Source: Pseudomonas putida (GTDB lineage: Bacteria; Pseudomonadota; Gammaproteobacteria; Pseudomonadales; Pseudomonadaceae). Taken from it: DNA of 64,000 nt. A program made the position numbers and the translations under genes. The number at the start of each line of letters is the position of its first letter. The stretch's first letter is position 1. Location of the stretch: NCBI RefSeq assembly GCF_002906855.1, contig NZ_MINI01000028.1, positions 620,001 to 684,000 on the forward strand, read 5' to 3'. This document shows positions 8,061 through 17,322 of the stretch, piece by piece. A model generated the notes under the pieces. That model saw nothing but the letters and a program-made list of their open reading frames with translations, was not told the DNA's origin and ran no database searches.

Positions 8061-8075
8061 AACAAGAACAAGGAG
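8061..8075 (+). promoter_or_regulatory. Crc/Hfq-type motif and ribosome-binding site of fcs
   Basis: AACAAGAACAAGGAG: a perfect AAnAAnAA core (8061-8068) runs into AGGAG (8071-8075), which is 8 bp from the GTG start of fcs. Confidence 0.6.
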
Positions 8076-8083
8076 CAACCTGC

Positions 8084-9967
8084 GTGAATACCGAAGCCCG
8101 CTCACGGTCGATCGACCCTGGCCAACGTCCGCGCTACCGGCAGGTGGCCATCGGGCATCCCCAGGTGCAGGTCAGCCACGTCGATGGCGTGCTGCGTATG
8201 CAGCCTGTCGAGCCTTTGGCACCGCTGCCGGCACGCCTGCTCGACCGGCTGCTGCACTGGGCCAGCGCGCGCCCCGACACCACTTTCATTGCGGCGCGGC
8301 AGGCGGACGGTGCCTGGCGTGCGATCAGCTACGCGCAGATGCTTGCCGATGTGCGTACCATCGCCAGCCACCTTCTGGGCTTTGGCCTCAGCGCCGAGCG
8401 GCCGTTGGCACTGTTTTCCGGCAATGATATCGAGCACCTGCAGATCGCCCTGGGCGCCATGTATGCCGGCATTCCCTATTGCCCGGTGTCCCCGGCCTAC
8501 GCGCTGCTTTCGCAGGACTTCGCCAAGCTGCGCCATGTGTGCGAGGTACTGACCCCGGGGCTGGTCTTTACCAGCGACGCCCAGCCGTTCCAGCGCGCCT
8601 TCGACGCGGTGCTTGACGACTCGGTCGCTGTGATCAGCGTGCGCGGCAGGGCTGCGGGCCGTCGCCACCTGGGCTTCGACAGCCTGCTGCAACCTGGCGA
8701 TCTGGCTGCGGCCGACGCGGCGTTCGCCGCCACCGGGCCGGACACTATCGCCAAGTTCCTCTTCACCTCGGGCTCGACCAAGCTGCCCAAGGCGGTGATC
8801 ACCACCCAGCGCATGCTGTGCGCCAACCAGCAGATGCTGTTGCAGACTTTCCCGGCGTTCGCTGAGGAGCCACCGGTGCTGGTGGACTGGCTGCCGTGGA
8901 ATCACACCTTTGGTGGCAGCCACAACCTCGGCATCGTGCTGTACAACGGCGGCAGCTTTTATCTGGACACCGGCAAGCCGACCCCGCAAGGCTTCGCCGA
9001 GACCCTGCGCAACCTGCGCGAGATTTCCCCCACGGCTTACCTCACCGTGCCCAAGGGCTGGGAAGAGCTGGTCAAGGCACTGGAACAGGACGCCACGCTG
9101 CGCGAGGTGTTCTTCGCCCGCATCAAGCTGTTTTTCTTCGCCGCTGCGGGCCTGTCGCAGAGTGTCTGGGACCGCCTCGACCGGATTGCCGAGCAGCATT
9201 GTGGCGAGCGCATCCGCATGATGGCCGGCCTGGGCATGACCGAAGCCGCACCGTCGTGCACCTTCACCACCGGGCCATTGTCGATGGCCGGCTACGTCGG
9301 GCTACCGGCGCCGGGCTGCGAAGTGAAGCTGGTGCCGCACGCCGGCAAACTAGAGGCGCGCTTCCGTGGCCCGCACATCATGCCTGGCTACTGGCGTTCG
9401 CCGCAGCAGACGGCAGAGGCGTTTGACGAAGAGGGCTTCTACTGCTCAGGTGATGCCCTGAAACTGGCCGTTCCCGAGCAGCCCGAACATGGCCTGATGT
9501 TCGATGGCCGCATCGCCGAGGACTTCAAGCTGTCTTCGGGGGTGTTCGTCAGTGTCGGCCCGTTGCGCAACCGTGCGGTACTGGAAGGGTCGCCCTATGT
9601 GCAGGATATTGTGGTGACCGCGCCTGACCGGGATTGCCTGGGCCTGTTGGTGTTTGCGCGTGTGCCCGAGTGCCGCCAGCTGGCCGGGTTGCCAGCGCAC
9701 GCCAGTGATGCCGAGGTCTTGGCCAACGATGCCGTGCGCCACTGGTTCGGCGGCTGGCTGGAGCGCTTGAACCGCGATGCCCAGGGCAACGCCAGCCGCG
9801 TCGAATGGATCTCGCTGCTCACCGAGCCGCCGTCGATCGATGCTGGCGAGATCACCGACAAGGGCTCGATCAACCAGCGCGCGGTACTGCAACGGCGTGC
9901 TGCGCAGGTCGAGGCGCTGTACCGCGGCGAAGACCCGGGCGCGCTGCGCGCCCAGGTGCTGCCATGA
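8084..9967 (+). CDS. fcs: feruloyl-CoA synthetase (AMP-forming ligase)
   Basis: A 627-residue member of the acyl-adenylate-forming superfamily. It activates ferulate, p-coumarate and caffeate to their CoA thioesters, the entry step of the pathway completed by Ech and Vdh. The adenylation motif FTSGSTKLPKAVITT lies near residues 224-238, MMAGLGMTEAAPS is the A5-type motif, and the segment up to the lysine region is long, as in Fcs rather than benzoate-CoA ligases. It starts at GTG 8084 behind AGGAG. Its stop overlaps the ATG of the following thiolase gene, so the two are coupled. Confidence 0.94.
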   Translation: MNTEARSRSIDPGQRPRYRQVAIGHPQVQVSHVDGVLRMQPVEPLAPLPARLLDRLLHWASARPDTTFIAARQADGAWRAISYAQMLADVRTIASHLLGFGLSAERPLALFSGNDIEHLQIALGAMYAGIPYCPVSPAYALLSQDFAKLRHVCEVLTPGLVFTSDAQPFQRAFDAVLDDSVAVISVRGRAAGRRHLGFDSLLQPGDLAAADAAFAATGPDTIAKFLFTSGSTKLPKAVITTQRMLCANQQMLLQTFPAFAEEPPVLVDWLPWNHTFGGSHNLGIVLYNGGSFYLDTGKPTPQGFAETLRNLREISPTAYLTVPKGWEELVKALEQDATLREVFFARIKLFFFAAAGLSQSVWDRLDRIAEQHCGERIRMMAGLGMTEAAPSCTFTTGPLSMAGYVGLPAPGCEVKLVPHAGKLEARFRGPHIMPGYWRSPQQTAEAFDEEGFYCSGDALKLAVPEQPEHGLMFDGRIAEDFKLSSGVFVSVGPLRNRAVLEGSPYVQDIVVTAPDRDCLGLLVFARVPECRQLAGLPAHASDAEVLANDAVRHWFGGWLERLNRDAQGNASRVEWISLLTEPPSIDAGEITDKGSINQRAVLQRRAAQVEALYRGEDPGALRAQVLP

Positions 9968-11205
9968 GCCACGCCGGGCTGTGCACGGCATTCGAGGATG
10001 CTGCCATCGTCGAGATGGTGCGCACGCCCTGGGTCGACCTGGGCGGTGCGTTGGCCGGGGTTTCGCCCATCGACCTGGGTATCCTGGCCGGGCGGGCGGT
10101 GCTGGCGCGGGCCGGCATCGCACCGGGGGCGGTGGACAGCGTGCTCGCCGGCAGCATGGCCCAGGCCAGTTTCGATGCCTACATGCTGCCGCGCCACATC
10201 GGCCTGTACTGCGGCGTAGCGCAAGGCGTTCCGGCGCTGGCGGTGCAGCGCATCTGCGGCACCGGGCTGGAGTTGCTGCGCCAGGCCGGTGAGCAGTTGC
10301 GAAGTGGCGCGCAGTACGTGCTGTGCGTAGGCGCCGAGTCGATGTCGCGCAACCCGATCGCCGCCTACGAACACCGGGGCGGCTTCCGCTTGGGCGCGCC
10401 GGTCGGGTTCAAGGACTTTCTGTGGGAGGCGTTGTACGACCCGGCTGCCGGGGTGGACATGATCGGCACTGCCGAGCTCCTGGCCTGCGAGTATGGCCTG
10501 GGCCGGGAAGCGGTGGATGCCTGGGCACTGCGCAGCCACCAGCGCGCCTTGCACGCTCAGGCGCAAGGCTGGTTCGACGAAGAGATCGTCTCTGTCACGG
10601 CGCAGACGTTCAGCGCAGAAGGCTGCCTGCCACGCGCCATCGCCTTGCCGCGAGGGGTGGCCGAGGTCAGCCGTGACAGCCACCCACGGCCTACCGATGC
10701 GGCTTCGCTGGCTCGCTTGCGTGCGGTGCATGACGGTGGCGTACAAACCGCCGGTAACAGCTGTGCCGTGGCCGATGGCGCGGCGGCAGCGGTGGTCACG
10801 CGCTTCTCGGACAGCACCCAGCCACCGCTGGCACGGTTGCTGATGGCCACGGCCGTTGGCGTGCCGCCGAGAACCATGGGCATCGGGCCTGTGCCAGCCA
10901 TCGCGCTGCTGCTCGAACGCAGCGGCCTGCATCTGGAGCAGATCGACCGCTTCGAGATCAACGAGGCACAAGCCGCCCAGCTGCTGGCAGTCGCCCAGGC
11001 GCTGGAGCTCGATGTGGACAAGCTCAACGTCCACGGCAGTTCCATTGCCCTAGGCCACCCCCTGGCCGCCACCGGCCTGCGCCTGGTGCACACCCTGGCC
11101 CGGCAGCTGCGCCATGGCAACCTGCGCTATGGCATCGCAGCGGCCTGCATCGGCGGTGGCCAGGGCATGGCGCTGCTGATCGAAAACCCTCATTTCTCTG
11201 ACTGA
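9964..11205 (+). CDS. thiolase (acetyl-CoA acyltransferase)
   Basis: A 413-residue thiolase. The nucleophilic Cys sits in VQRICGTGLELL, the His in SIALGHPLAATG, and the second Cys in ACIGGGQG, so the active site is complete. Its ATG overlaps the fcs stop. In P. putida the same gene follows fcs, although the hydratase/lyase route already releases acetyl-CoA without thiolysis. It and the next gene may serve a beta-oxidative side route for phenylpropanoids with saturated side chains. That role is inference from position. Confidence 0.9.
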   Translation: MSHAGLCTAFEDAAIVEMVRTPWVDLGGALAGVSPIDLGILAGRAVLARAGIAPGAVDSVLAGSMAQASFDAYMLPRHIGLYCGVAQGVPALAVQRICGTGLELLRQAGEQLRSGAQYVLCVGAESMSRNPIAAYEHRGGFRLGAPVGFKDFLWEALYDPAAGVDMIGTAELLACEYGLGREAVDAWALRSHQRALHAQAQGWFDEEIVSVTAQTFSAEGCLPRAIALPRGVAEVSRDSHPRPTDAASLARLRAVHDGGVQTAGNSCAVADGAAAAVVTRFSDSTQPPLARLLMATAVGVPPRTMGIGPVPAIALLLERSGLHLEQIDRFEINEAQAAQLLAVAQALELDVDKLNVHGSSIALGHPLAATGLRLVHTLARQLRHGNLRYGIAAACIGGGQGMALLIENPHFSD

Positions 11206-11219
11206 TGCCGAGGTAAACC

Positions 11220-12962
11220 ATGGCCTGGAAAGCGCCGCTGCGTGACATGCAATTCGTCCTGCAACACTGGCTGCAGGTCGATCAGGCCTGGCCGCAGCTA
11301 TCCGCTTATGCCGACGTTGACCTCGACCTGGCCGTTCAGGTGCTGGAGGAAGCGGCCCGTTTCAGCGAACAGGTGCTGGCGCCACTGAATGCGTCTGGTG
11401 ACCGCCAGGGCTGTCGGGTAGAGCATGGGGAGGTGTACACGCCGGAGGGTTTCCCGGCGGCCTACCGCGCTTTCGTCGAAGGGGGCTGGCCGGCCCTGGC
11501 GTGCGACCCTGGGCTCGGCGGCCAGGGGCTGCCCCTGGTGCTGGAGGCGGCCCTGCAGGAAATGCTCTTCGGCAGCAACCACGGCTGGGCCATGTACACC
11601 GGTATCGCCCATGGCGCCTACCTGTGCCTGAAAACCCACGGGTCCCTCACGTTGCAGGCACGCTATCTGCCGGGCATCGTCAGCGGCCAGACCCTGCCCA
11701 CCATGTGCCTGACCGAACCTCAAGCCGGCAGCGACCTCAGCTTGCTGCGCAGTCGTGCCGAGCCACTGGGCGATGGCAGTTACGCGGTGACCGGGAACAA
11801 GCTGTTCATCTCTGGCGGCGAGCACGACCTGACCCGCGACATCCTCCACCTGGTGCTGGCGCGGCTTCCGGATGCGCCGGCCGGCAGCCGTGGGTTGTCA
11901 CTGCTGCTGGTGCCGAAATGGCACGAGGATGGTCGGCGCAATGGCGTGCACTGCGACGGCCTGGAGCACAAGCTAGGCATTCGTGGCAGCGCCACTTGCG
12001 CACTGCGCTTCGAAGGTGCCCGGGGTTGGCTGGTCGGGCAGGCCCACGGTGGCCTGGCGGCGATGTTCGTGATGATGAACTCGGCTCGGCTGCATGTCGG
12101 GCTGCAAGGGCTGGGGCATGCCGAGGCTGCCTGGCAGCAGGCCCGCGACTATGCCCTGGAGCGACGTCAGATGAACGCGCCGGGGCGGGCCAAGGGTGCC
12201 CAGGGGGCCGACCCGATCCATCTGCATCCGGCCATGCGCCGGGTCCTGCTGGAATTGCGGGTGCGTAGCGAGTGCATGCGTGCCTTGGGCTATTGGGCGG
12301 CGCACTGGCTGGATATCGCCGTGGCCGCTGCCGAGCCTGAGCAACGGGCCAAGGCCGCGACACTGGCGGCGCTGTTGACACCCATTATCAAGGCGGCCTT
12401 CACCGAGCAAGGTTTCAGCCTGGCCAGCAAGGCGCTGCAGGTGTTCGGCGGCTATGGCTACACCCAGGAATTCGCCATCGAGCAGACTGTGCGCGACAGC
12501 CGTGTTGCGATGATCTACGAAGGCACCAACGAGATTCAGGCCAACGACTTGTTGTTGCGCAAGGTGTTGGGTGATGGCGGTGAAGGCATTGCGTTGCTGC
12601 TGGCTGAGTTGCGTGCCGAGGCACTGCTGTCGGCTGGCAGACCCGGGATTGCACTGTGCAGAGTCTGCGACACGTTGGAAGCGGTAGTGGCCAGGGTGCG
12701 ATTGAGGGCGTCGGACGATCCCGAATATCCGTATCGCGCCGCTGGCGACTTCCTGCAACTCTGCGCCACGGCCTTGCAGGCGTTCGCCTGGGCCCGTACC
12801 GCTCGCTGCCTCAAGGCGCTGCCGGTGGGGGCGCCACAGCGTCGGGAGAAACAGGAAAGCACCGACTTCTTCTTCGACTACCTGCTACCCGACTTCGATC
12901 AGCAGGTGGCAGCCGTCGACGCGGCCGCTGCACCGTTGCCCTTCATTGCCGAATCGTTCTGA
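11220..12962 (+). CDS. acyl-CoA dehydrogenase (long, 580-residue type)
   Basis: The FAD-dependent acyl-CoA dehydrogenase contains MCLTEPQAGSDL (flavin/substrate loop), GLEHKLGIRGSATC, and FGGYGYTQEFAIEQTVRDSRVAMIYEGTNEIQ with the region of the catalytic Glu. At 580 residues it belongs to the group with an extra C-terminal helical domain, often annotated for 3-methylmercaptopropionyl-CoA or aryl-propionyl substrates. It follows the thiolase by 14 bp and closes the operon. Its last 20 bp overlap the 3' end of the convergent FGE gene. A paralogue lies at 47041-48828. Confidence 0.92.
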   Translation: MAWKAPLRDMQFVLQHWLQVDQAWPQLSAYADVDLDLAVQVLEEAARFSEQVLAPLNASGDRQGCRVEHGEVYTPEGFPAAYRAFVEGGWPALACDPGLGGQGLPLVLEAALQEMLFGSNHGWAMYTGIAHGAYLCLKTHGSLTLQARYLPGIVSGQTLPTMCLTEPQAGSDLSLLRSRAEPLGDGSYAVTGNKLFISGGEHDLTRDILHLVLARLPDAPAGSRGLSLLLVPKWHEDGRRNGVHCDGLEHKLGIRGSATCALRFEGARGWLVGQAHGGLAAMFVMMNSARLHVGLQGLGHAEAAWQQARDYALERRQMNAPGRAKGAQGADPIHLHPAMRRVLLELRVRSECMRALGYWAAHWLDIAVAAAEPEQRAKAATLAALLTPIIKAAFTEQGFSLASKALQVFGGYGYTQEFAIEQTVRDSRVAMIYEGTNEIQANDLLLRKVLGDGGEGIALLLAELRAEALLSAGRPGIALCRVCDTLEAVVARVRLRASDDPEYPYRAAGDFLQLCATALQAFAWARTARCLKALPVGAPQRREKQESTDFFFDYLLPDFDQQVAAVDAAAAPLPFIAESF

Positions 12963-13968
12963 AGCCGACGTGTGAAGTTGCCATGAATACCGGCTGCGGC
13001 TGACGTGCCGAGGGCCGGTAGCGCATGCAGCGGTCCGCCGAGCACAGGTGCGAGCCACCCTTGATCACTGCCACCGGCACGCCCGGATCGGCGGGATCGT
13101 AACTGTCAGCCAGTGCCGGGCCCGGCGGGTCGAGTGCGGCGTCACGGTGGGCGTCGTGGCCCGGCTGGTAGCCGCTGCGGGTCAGCTCCCAGACATTGCC
13201 GCCAGCATCGAACAGGCCGAAGCCATTGGCCGGGAAGCAGCCTACCGGCGAGGTCCCGGTAAAGCCGTCGGCCGCCGCGTTGTGGTAGGGGAACGGGCCC
13301 TGCCAGGTATTGGCCATAAGCTTGCCTTTGGGCAGCTCGCTGGCGCCCCAACTGAAGTCCGCATCCGCCAAACCGGCGCGCATGGCGTACTCGAGCTGCG
13401 CCTCGCTGGGCAGTGCGCGGCCGGCCCAGCGGGCGTAGGCCTGGGCATCTTCCAGGGCGACCTGCACCACCGGATGGTTATCCAGCCCGTCCAGGTTGCT
13501 CGCCGGCCCTTGCGGATGCTGCCAGCTGGCACCCGGCATGAACTGCCAGCCGGGGCTGAGCACATCTGGCCCCTGCTGGAACACCATCGCACCGGGCACA
13601 CGCAGGTCTTCGGGCAGGGAGGGATCGTCGTCAAGACTGATGCCGCGCTCGGCATGGGTGAGGTACCCGGTGGCTGTCACGAAGCGGGCGAACTGGGCGT
13701 TGGTGACCGGATGCACGTCGATCCAGAAGCCCGACACCTTGGCGGAGTGGGGCGGACCTTCCTCGTCGTAGAACCGGCTCGAGCCAAAGCTGAACTCGCC
13801 GCCAGGCACGTGCACCATGCCATCCCGCCACGGGCCCTGGCGCTGCGCGGGCAGGCCGCTGTAGCCCGCGCACAGCAGCACTGGCGCCGGGGCTTGTGGC
13901 CAGGCGCCGTAGAGGGTGACGAGCAGGCCGGCGGCGAGCGCTGCGCCGCCGGCTACTCGGGCGATCAT
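12943..13968 (-). CDS. formylglycine-generating enzyme family protein, with N-terminal membrane or signal segment
   Basis: The 341-residue SUMF1/FGE-fold protein is likely to oxidise the active-site Cys of the adjacent sulfatase to formylglycine. Fold landmarks are VHPVTNAQFARFV, GRALPSEAQLEYAMRAG and GNVWELTRSGY. The two catalytic cysteines of true FGEs are present, spaced Cys-x4-Cys (Cys309 and Cys314 in KGGSHLCSADRCMRYRP). The N-terminus (VAGGAALAAGLLVTLYGAW) is a hydrophobic export or anchor segment, unusual for a bacterial FGE. Its ATG overlaps the sulfatase stop, so the pair is coupled. Confidence 0.9.
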   Translation of the reverse strand: MIARVAGGAALAAGLLVTLYGAWPQAPAPVLLCAGYSGLPAQRQGPWRDGMVHVPGGEFSFGSSRFYDEEGPPHSAKVSGFWIDVHPVTNAQFARFVTATGYLTHAERGISLDDDPSLPEDLRVPGAMVFQQGPDVLSPGWQFMPGASWQHPQGPASNLDGLDNHPVVQVALEDAQAYARWAGRALPSEAQLEYAMRAGLADADFSWGASELPKGKLMANTWQGPFPYHNAAADGFTGTSPVGCFPANGFGLFDAGGNVWELTRSGYQPGHDAHRDAALDPPGPALADSYDPADPGVPVAVIKGGSHLCSADRCMRYRPSARQPQPVFMATSHVGFRTIRQ

Positions 13969-15638
13969 GGCTGCTTGGCCAAGGCTGGCCTTGCCGGACT
14001 GGCCGGGCGGCCATCGGCATCGATCGCGATGTTGCTGCGCTGGGCATAGGCTTTCCAGTCGCGCAGCATCTGCGCCACCTGCGCGGAATGTTCGGGGGCG
14101 ATGTCGCGGTGCTCGCCGGGGTCTTTGCGCAAGTCGTACAGGTGCCAGCCTGGTTTGCCATCAGTGGCATCCCACAGCAGTTTCATCGGCCCCTTGCGCA
14201 GCGAGGCGCTGCCGTTGATTTCCCAGCCCAGGGCTTCGTCACTGGCGTGGATCTGGCTGTCCTTGCCTTGCAGGTAATCCAGCGCCGAGGTGCCTTGCGG
14301 CGGCACGATATCGCGGTCGCGGTACTTGATGCCGGGCAGTGGCGCACCGGCCAGTTGCAGCAGCGTCGGCATGATGTCGCGCACGCTGGCCAGCTCTTCG
14401 CTGCGGCCGGCCTTGATGGTAGCGGGGTAGTAGACGAAGGCCGGTACGCGGATGCCGCCCTGGTAGGTGGTCATCTTGTAGCGACGGCTGGGCAGGGCGC
14501 TGACCTGGGCCCAGGCCGAACCGATCATCAGGAACGAGTTGCGGCGGCCGTAGTTGTCCAGGCGGTTGTCGAAGTTCGTCTTGATCCAGTCGGGGTCGAC
14601 GCGGGTGGCGTTCTCCGGCCCATTGTCGGACATGAACAGGATCAGCGTGTTGTCCAGCTCGCCGGTGCTGCGCAGATGCTCCACCAGGCGCCCGACCTGG
14701 GCATCCAGGGCCGTGACCATGGCGGCGTACACCTCCATGGTGCGTGCCGACTGGCGCTGTTGCTCCTCGCTCAGCGACGCCCAGCTCGGCACGCCTTCCA
14801 GTTGTGCCTCCAGGGGGAAGTCGGCCGGTACCAGGCCGGCCTTGCGCTGGCGCTCCAGGCGTTCGTGGGCGATGGCCTCGTAACCCTGGTCGTAGCGGCC
14901 ACGGTATTGCGCCAGGTAACGGTCCGGCGCCTGCAGCGGCCAGTGCGGCGCCGTGTAGGCGGCGAACGCGAAGAACGGTTTGTGGCTGGCCTTGCCCTGG
15001 TCGATGACATCGATCAGGCGGTCAGTGAACCAGGTGGTGGAGTAGAAATCGTCGGGCAGTTCGATGGGCTCGCCATTGTGCCGGAAGCTCGCGCTGTAGT
15101 TCGATTGCAGGTCCATGTTGGCCTGCTTGAAGTGAGCGGCGCCGCCTTCGAGCAGCACGTAGGCCTGATCGAAGCCGCGGTTCTGTGGCTGCTGCGCCGG
15201 CTGCATGCCCAGGTGCCATTTGCCGGAGATGTAGGTGCGGTAACCGGCGTCGTGCAGCAGCTCGGCCAGGGTGGCAACGTTGCCAGCGAGCACGCCTTCG
15301 TAGCCGGCACGTACCTCGGCACCGGGCGGCAGGCGCTTACGCGCTTCCGACATCATGCCCAGCCCGGCCAGGTGCGGGTCGTTACCGGACATCAGCATGG
15401 CGCGGGTTGGCGAGCAGCTGGGCGCTGCGTGGAAGTCGAGCATCAGGCGCCCGTCAGCCAGCAGTCTGTCGAGGTTCGGCGTCTGAATCTCACTGCCCAG
15501 GGCGGACAGGTCGGAGAAGCCGAGGTCGTCGGCGACCAGCAGCAGAATGTTTGGTTGTTTAACGGTTGGTGCAGCCAGGGCCTGGCTGGCACTGAGCATG
15601 AGCACGCCGAGGGCGGTGAGGGTACGCAGAGGATTCAT
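13965..15638 (-). CDS. secreted Cys-type sulfatase (arylsulfatase family)
   Basis: This 557-residue sulfatase carries a cleavable signal peptide (MNPLRTLTALGVLMLSASQALA). Metal-binding VADDLGFSDL follows, then the modification motif CSPTR with Cys75, GKWHLGM, a TAPHWPL motif and FMSDNGPENAT. The Cys-type motif needs formylglycine conversion, which the coupled FGE gene can supply. It would release sulfate from an aryl or alkyl ester in the periplasm. Its place beside the ferulate operon and a channel/transporter pair suggests a sulfated phenolic substrate, but the sequence does not prove it. The start at 15638 is taken for the signal peptide and the Crc motif just upstream. Confidence 0.92.
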   Translation of the reverse strand: MNPLRTLTALGVLMLSASQALAAPTVKQPNILLLVADDLGFSDLSALGSEIQTPNLDRLLADGRLMLDFHAAPSCSPTRAMLMSGNDPHLAGLGMMSEARKRLPPGAEVRAGYEGVLAGNVATLAELLHDAGYRTYISGKWHLGMQPAQQPQNRGFDQAYVLLEGGAAHFKQANMDLQSNYSASFRHNGEPIELPDDFYSTTWFTDRLIDVIDQGKASHKPFFAFAAYTAPHWPLQAPDRYLAQYRGRYDQGYEAIAHERLERQRKAGLVPADFPLEAQLEGVPSWASLSEEQQRQSARTMEVYAAMVTALDAQVGRLVEHLRSTGELDNTLILFMSDNGPENATRVDPDWIKTNFDNRLDNYGRRNSFLMIGSAWAQVSALPSRRYKMTTYQGGIRVPAFVYYPATIKAGRSEELASVRDIMPTLLQLAGAPLPGIKYRDRDIVPPQGTSALDYLQGKDSQIHASDEALGWEINGSASLRKGPMKLLWDATDGKPGWHLYDLRKDPGEHRDIAPEHSAQVAQMLRDWKAYAQRSNIAIDADGRPASPARPALAKQP

Positions 15639-15645
15639 GGAAGTG

Positions 15646-15659
15646 CTCTTGTTGTTTTT
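15646..15659 (-). promoter_or_regulatory. Crc/Hfq-type A-rich motif before the sulfatase gene
   Basis: On the minus strand AAAAACAACAAGAG precedes the sulfatase ATG by 7 bp and contains the AACAACAA core (15649-15656 on the plus strand). Confidence 0.62.
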
Positions 15660-15809
15660 ATGAATGAGTTTTTTGCACGACCGCACGCTAGAGGCCGCGC
15701 CATGGAAATTCTAGCGGCCGAATGTAGCCTTCCGCAGTCGCCGGGTGCAGAAGTGTGCGATCAGCGAACGCTTGATGGTGGTCGCCGCTTGCCGTTGCGG
15801 TTATCCCTA

Positions 15810-15838
15810 TTGACGGCTTAATAGTTAACAAAAATAAT
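15810..15838 (+). promoter_or_regulatory. probable sigma-70 promoter of the porin-MFS genes
   Basis: TTGACG (15810-15815), 17-bp spacer, AATAAT (15833-15838), in an AT-rich stretch of the 259-bp divergent region between the sulfatase and porin genes. The transcript would start about 50 bp before the porin ATG. Confidence 0.5.
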
Positions 15839-15861
15839 CGTTAATAGAGTTATCCAGTTTC

Positions 15862-15881
15862 AAGAACAACTATAAGAACAA
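15862..15881 (+). promoter_or_regulatory. two Crc/Hfq-type motifs before the porin gene
   Basis: Two copies of AAGAACAA (15862-15869 and 15874-15881) lie just before GAAGGGA and the porin ATG. Paired cores are expected to bind Hfq/Crc better than single ones. Confidence 0.55.
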
Positions 15882-15897
15882 GCGAAGGGAAATTCTG

Positions 15898-17289
15898 ATG
15901 ATCAGGCCGTTGAATGGGGCGTGGGTGCCCCTTGTACTGCTTTCGCTCTGCCAGTCCGTGCATGCGGCCAACCCGCTTGAGGAGAGCCGGCCAGGGCGGC
16001 CCGGCGCCCCTCGCTGGATCGAGGACTATCGCTTTCTCGACGACCCTGGCAAAGCCACCGACCCTTTCGATGGCTTGCGCTACCACCGGCTGTCCGAGTC
16101 GGCCTGGCTGCAACTCGGTGCCGAGGCCCGCTACCGGGCCGATGCGCTGGACAAGCCTTTCTTCGGCCTGCGCGGGGTGAAAGACGATTCCTACCTGCTG
16201 CAACGGCTACAGGCCCACGCCGACCTGCACCTGTTCGACGATGCCATGCGCACCTTTGTCCAGGTGGAAAACACCCGCGCCTTCGGCAAGGACCTGTACT
16301 CGCCCAACGATGAAGGCCGCAATGAAGTGCGCCAGGCGTTCGTCGATTTGAATCACGACTTTGCCGGCGGGCGCTTTACCACCCGTGTAGGTCGTCAGGA
16401 GATGGCCTTTGGCGACCAGGTGTTCGTCACTTACCGCGATGTACCGAACATCCGCTTGAGTTTCGATGGCGTGCGCGCCGGTCTCAATCTCAAGGACGGG
16501 CGCAAGCTCGATGCCTTTGCGGTGCGCCCGCTGAAAACCGGCGAGGACAGCTGGGACGACGGTAGCAACAACAGCGTCAAGTTCTATGGCCTCTACGGCA
16601 CCTTGCCGCTGTCGTCTGCCTGGAACGCGGACCTGTTCGCCTTCGGCCTGGAAACCGACGACCGCAGCCTGGCTGGCGAAACCGGTGACGAGCAGCGCTA
16701 CACCTTCGGCACGCGTCTGTTCGGTCGCCAGCAGGCACTGGACTGGAGCTGGAACCTGGCCGGGCAGACCGGCCACCTGGGCAATGCTTCTATCCGCGCC
16801 TGGGCGGTTTCGAGCGACAGCGGCTACACCTTCGCCCATCCCTGGCAGCCACGCCTGGGCATGCGCATCGATGCCGCCAGCGGCGACAGCGACCCGGGCG
16901 ATGGCAAGGTCGGCACCTTCGACCCGCTGTACCCGCGCAACGGCGTCTACGGTGAGGCCAGCTTGACCACCCTGAGCAACATCATCGTGGTCGGGCCTAC
17001 GTTCGGGTTTTCGCCCTGGCGCACGGTGCGCTTCGAACCCGGTGTTTTCGGAGTCTGGAAGCAGCGCGAGGAAGACGGCGTATACATGCCCGGCATGAGC
17101 CTGCTGGCCAACACCCGCGGCACTGGCCGGACCGTGGGCACCATCTACCGCGCCAATACCCGCTGGCTGGCCACGCCCAACCTCACCCTGGATCTCGACC
17201 TCAAATACTACGACGTCGGCGCGGCCATCAAGGGGGCGGGCGGCGAGGATTCGTCGTTCATCTCGGTGCGTGCCACGTTCCGCCTTTGA
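15898..17289 (+). CDS. outer-membrane channel of the alginate-export (AlgE-like) family
   Basis: The 463-residue predicted beta-barrel has a signal peptide (WVPLVLLSLCQSVHAAN). It alternates short hydrophobic and polar strands, for example RFTTRVGRQEMAFGDQVFVTYRDVPNIRLSFDGVR in pieces typical of the alginate_exp domain, and ends with an aromatic residue (Phe before Arg-Leu). Members near catabolic operons work as substrate-uptake channels rather than alginate exporters. It is divergent from the sulfatase and 33 bp upstream of the MFS transporter, so uptake across both membranes is probably encoded here. Confidence 0.85.
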   Translation: MIRPLNGAWVPLVLLSLCQSVHAANPLEESRPGRPGAPRWIEDYRFLDDPGKATDPFDGLRYHRLSESAWLQLGAEARYRADALDKPFFGLRGVKDDSYLLQRLQAHADLHLFDDAMRTFVQVENTRAFGKDLYSPNDEGRNEVRQAFVDLNHDFAGGRFTTRVGRQEMAFGDQVFVTYRDVPNIRLSFDGVRAGLNLKDGRKLDAFAVRPLKTGEDSWDDGSNNSVKFYGLYGTLPLSSAWNADLFAFGLETDDRSLAGETGDEQRYTFGTRLFGRQQALDWSWNLAGQTGHLGNASIRAWAVSSDSGYTFAHPWQPRLGMRIDAASGDSDPGDGKVGTFDPLYPRNGVYGEASLTTLSNIIVVGPTFGFSPWRTVRFEPGVFGVWKQREEDGVYMPGMSLLANTRGTGRTVGTIYRANTRWLATPNLTLDLDLKYYDVGAAIKGAGGEDSSFISVRATFRL

Positions 17290-17299
17290 CTACCCGACC

Positions 17300-17314
17300 A
17301 ATAACAACAAGAGG
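17300..17314 (+). promoter_or_regulatory. Crc/Hfq-type A-rich motif before the MFS transporter gene
   Basis: AATAACAACAAGAGG holds two overlapping AAnAAnAA cores (17300-17307 and 17303-17310) and the AGAGG ribosome-binding site of the next gene. Confidence 0.65.
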
Positions 17315-17322
17315 GGCCACAC

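Noticed and set aside
14088..15821. A 577-codon open frame opposite the sulfatase gene
   Set aside because: No family motif, valine/glutamine/histidine-rich composition typical of antisense frames in high-GC DNA; the sulfatase on the other strand is certain.
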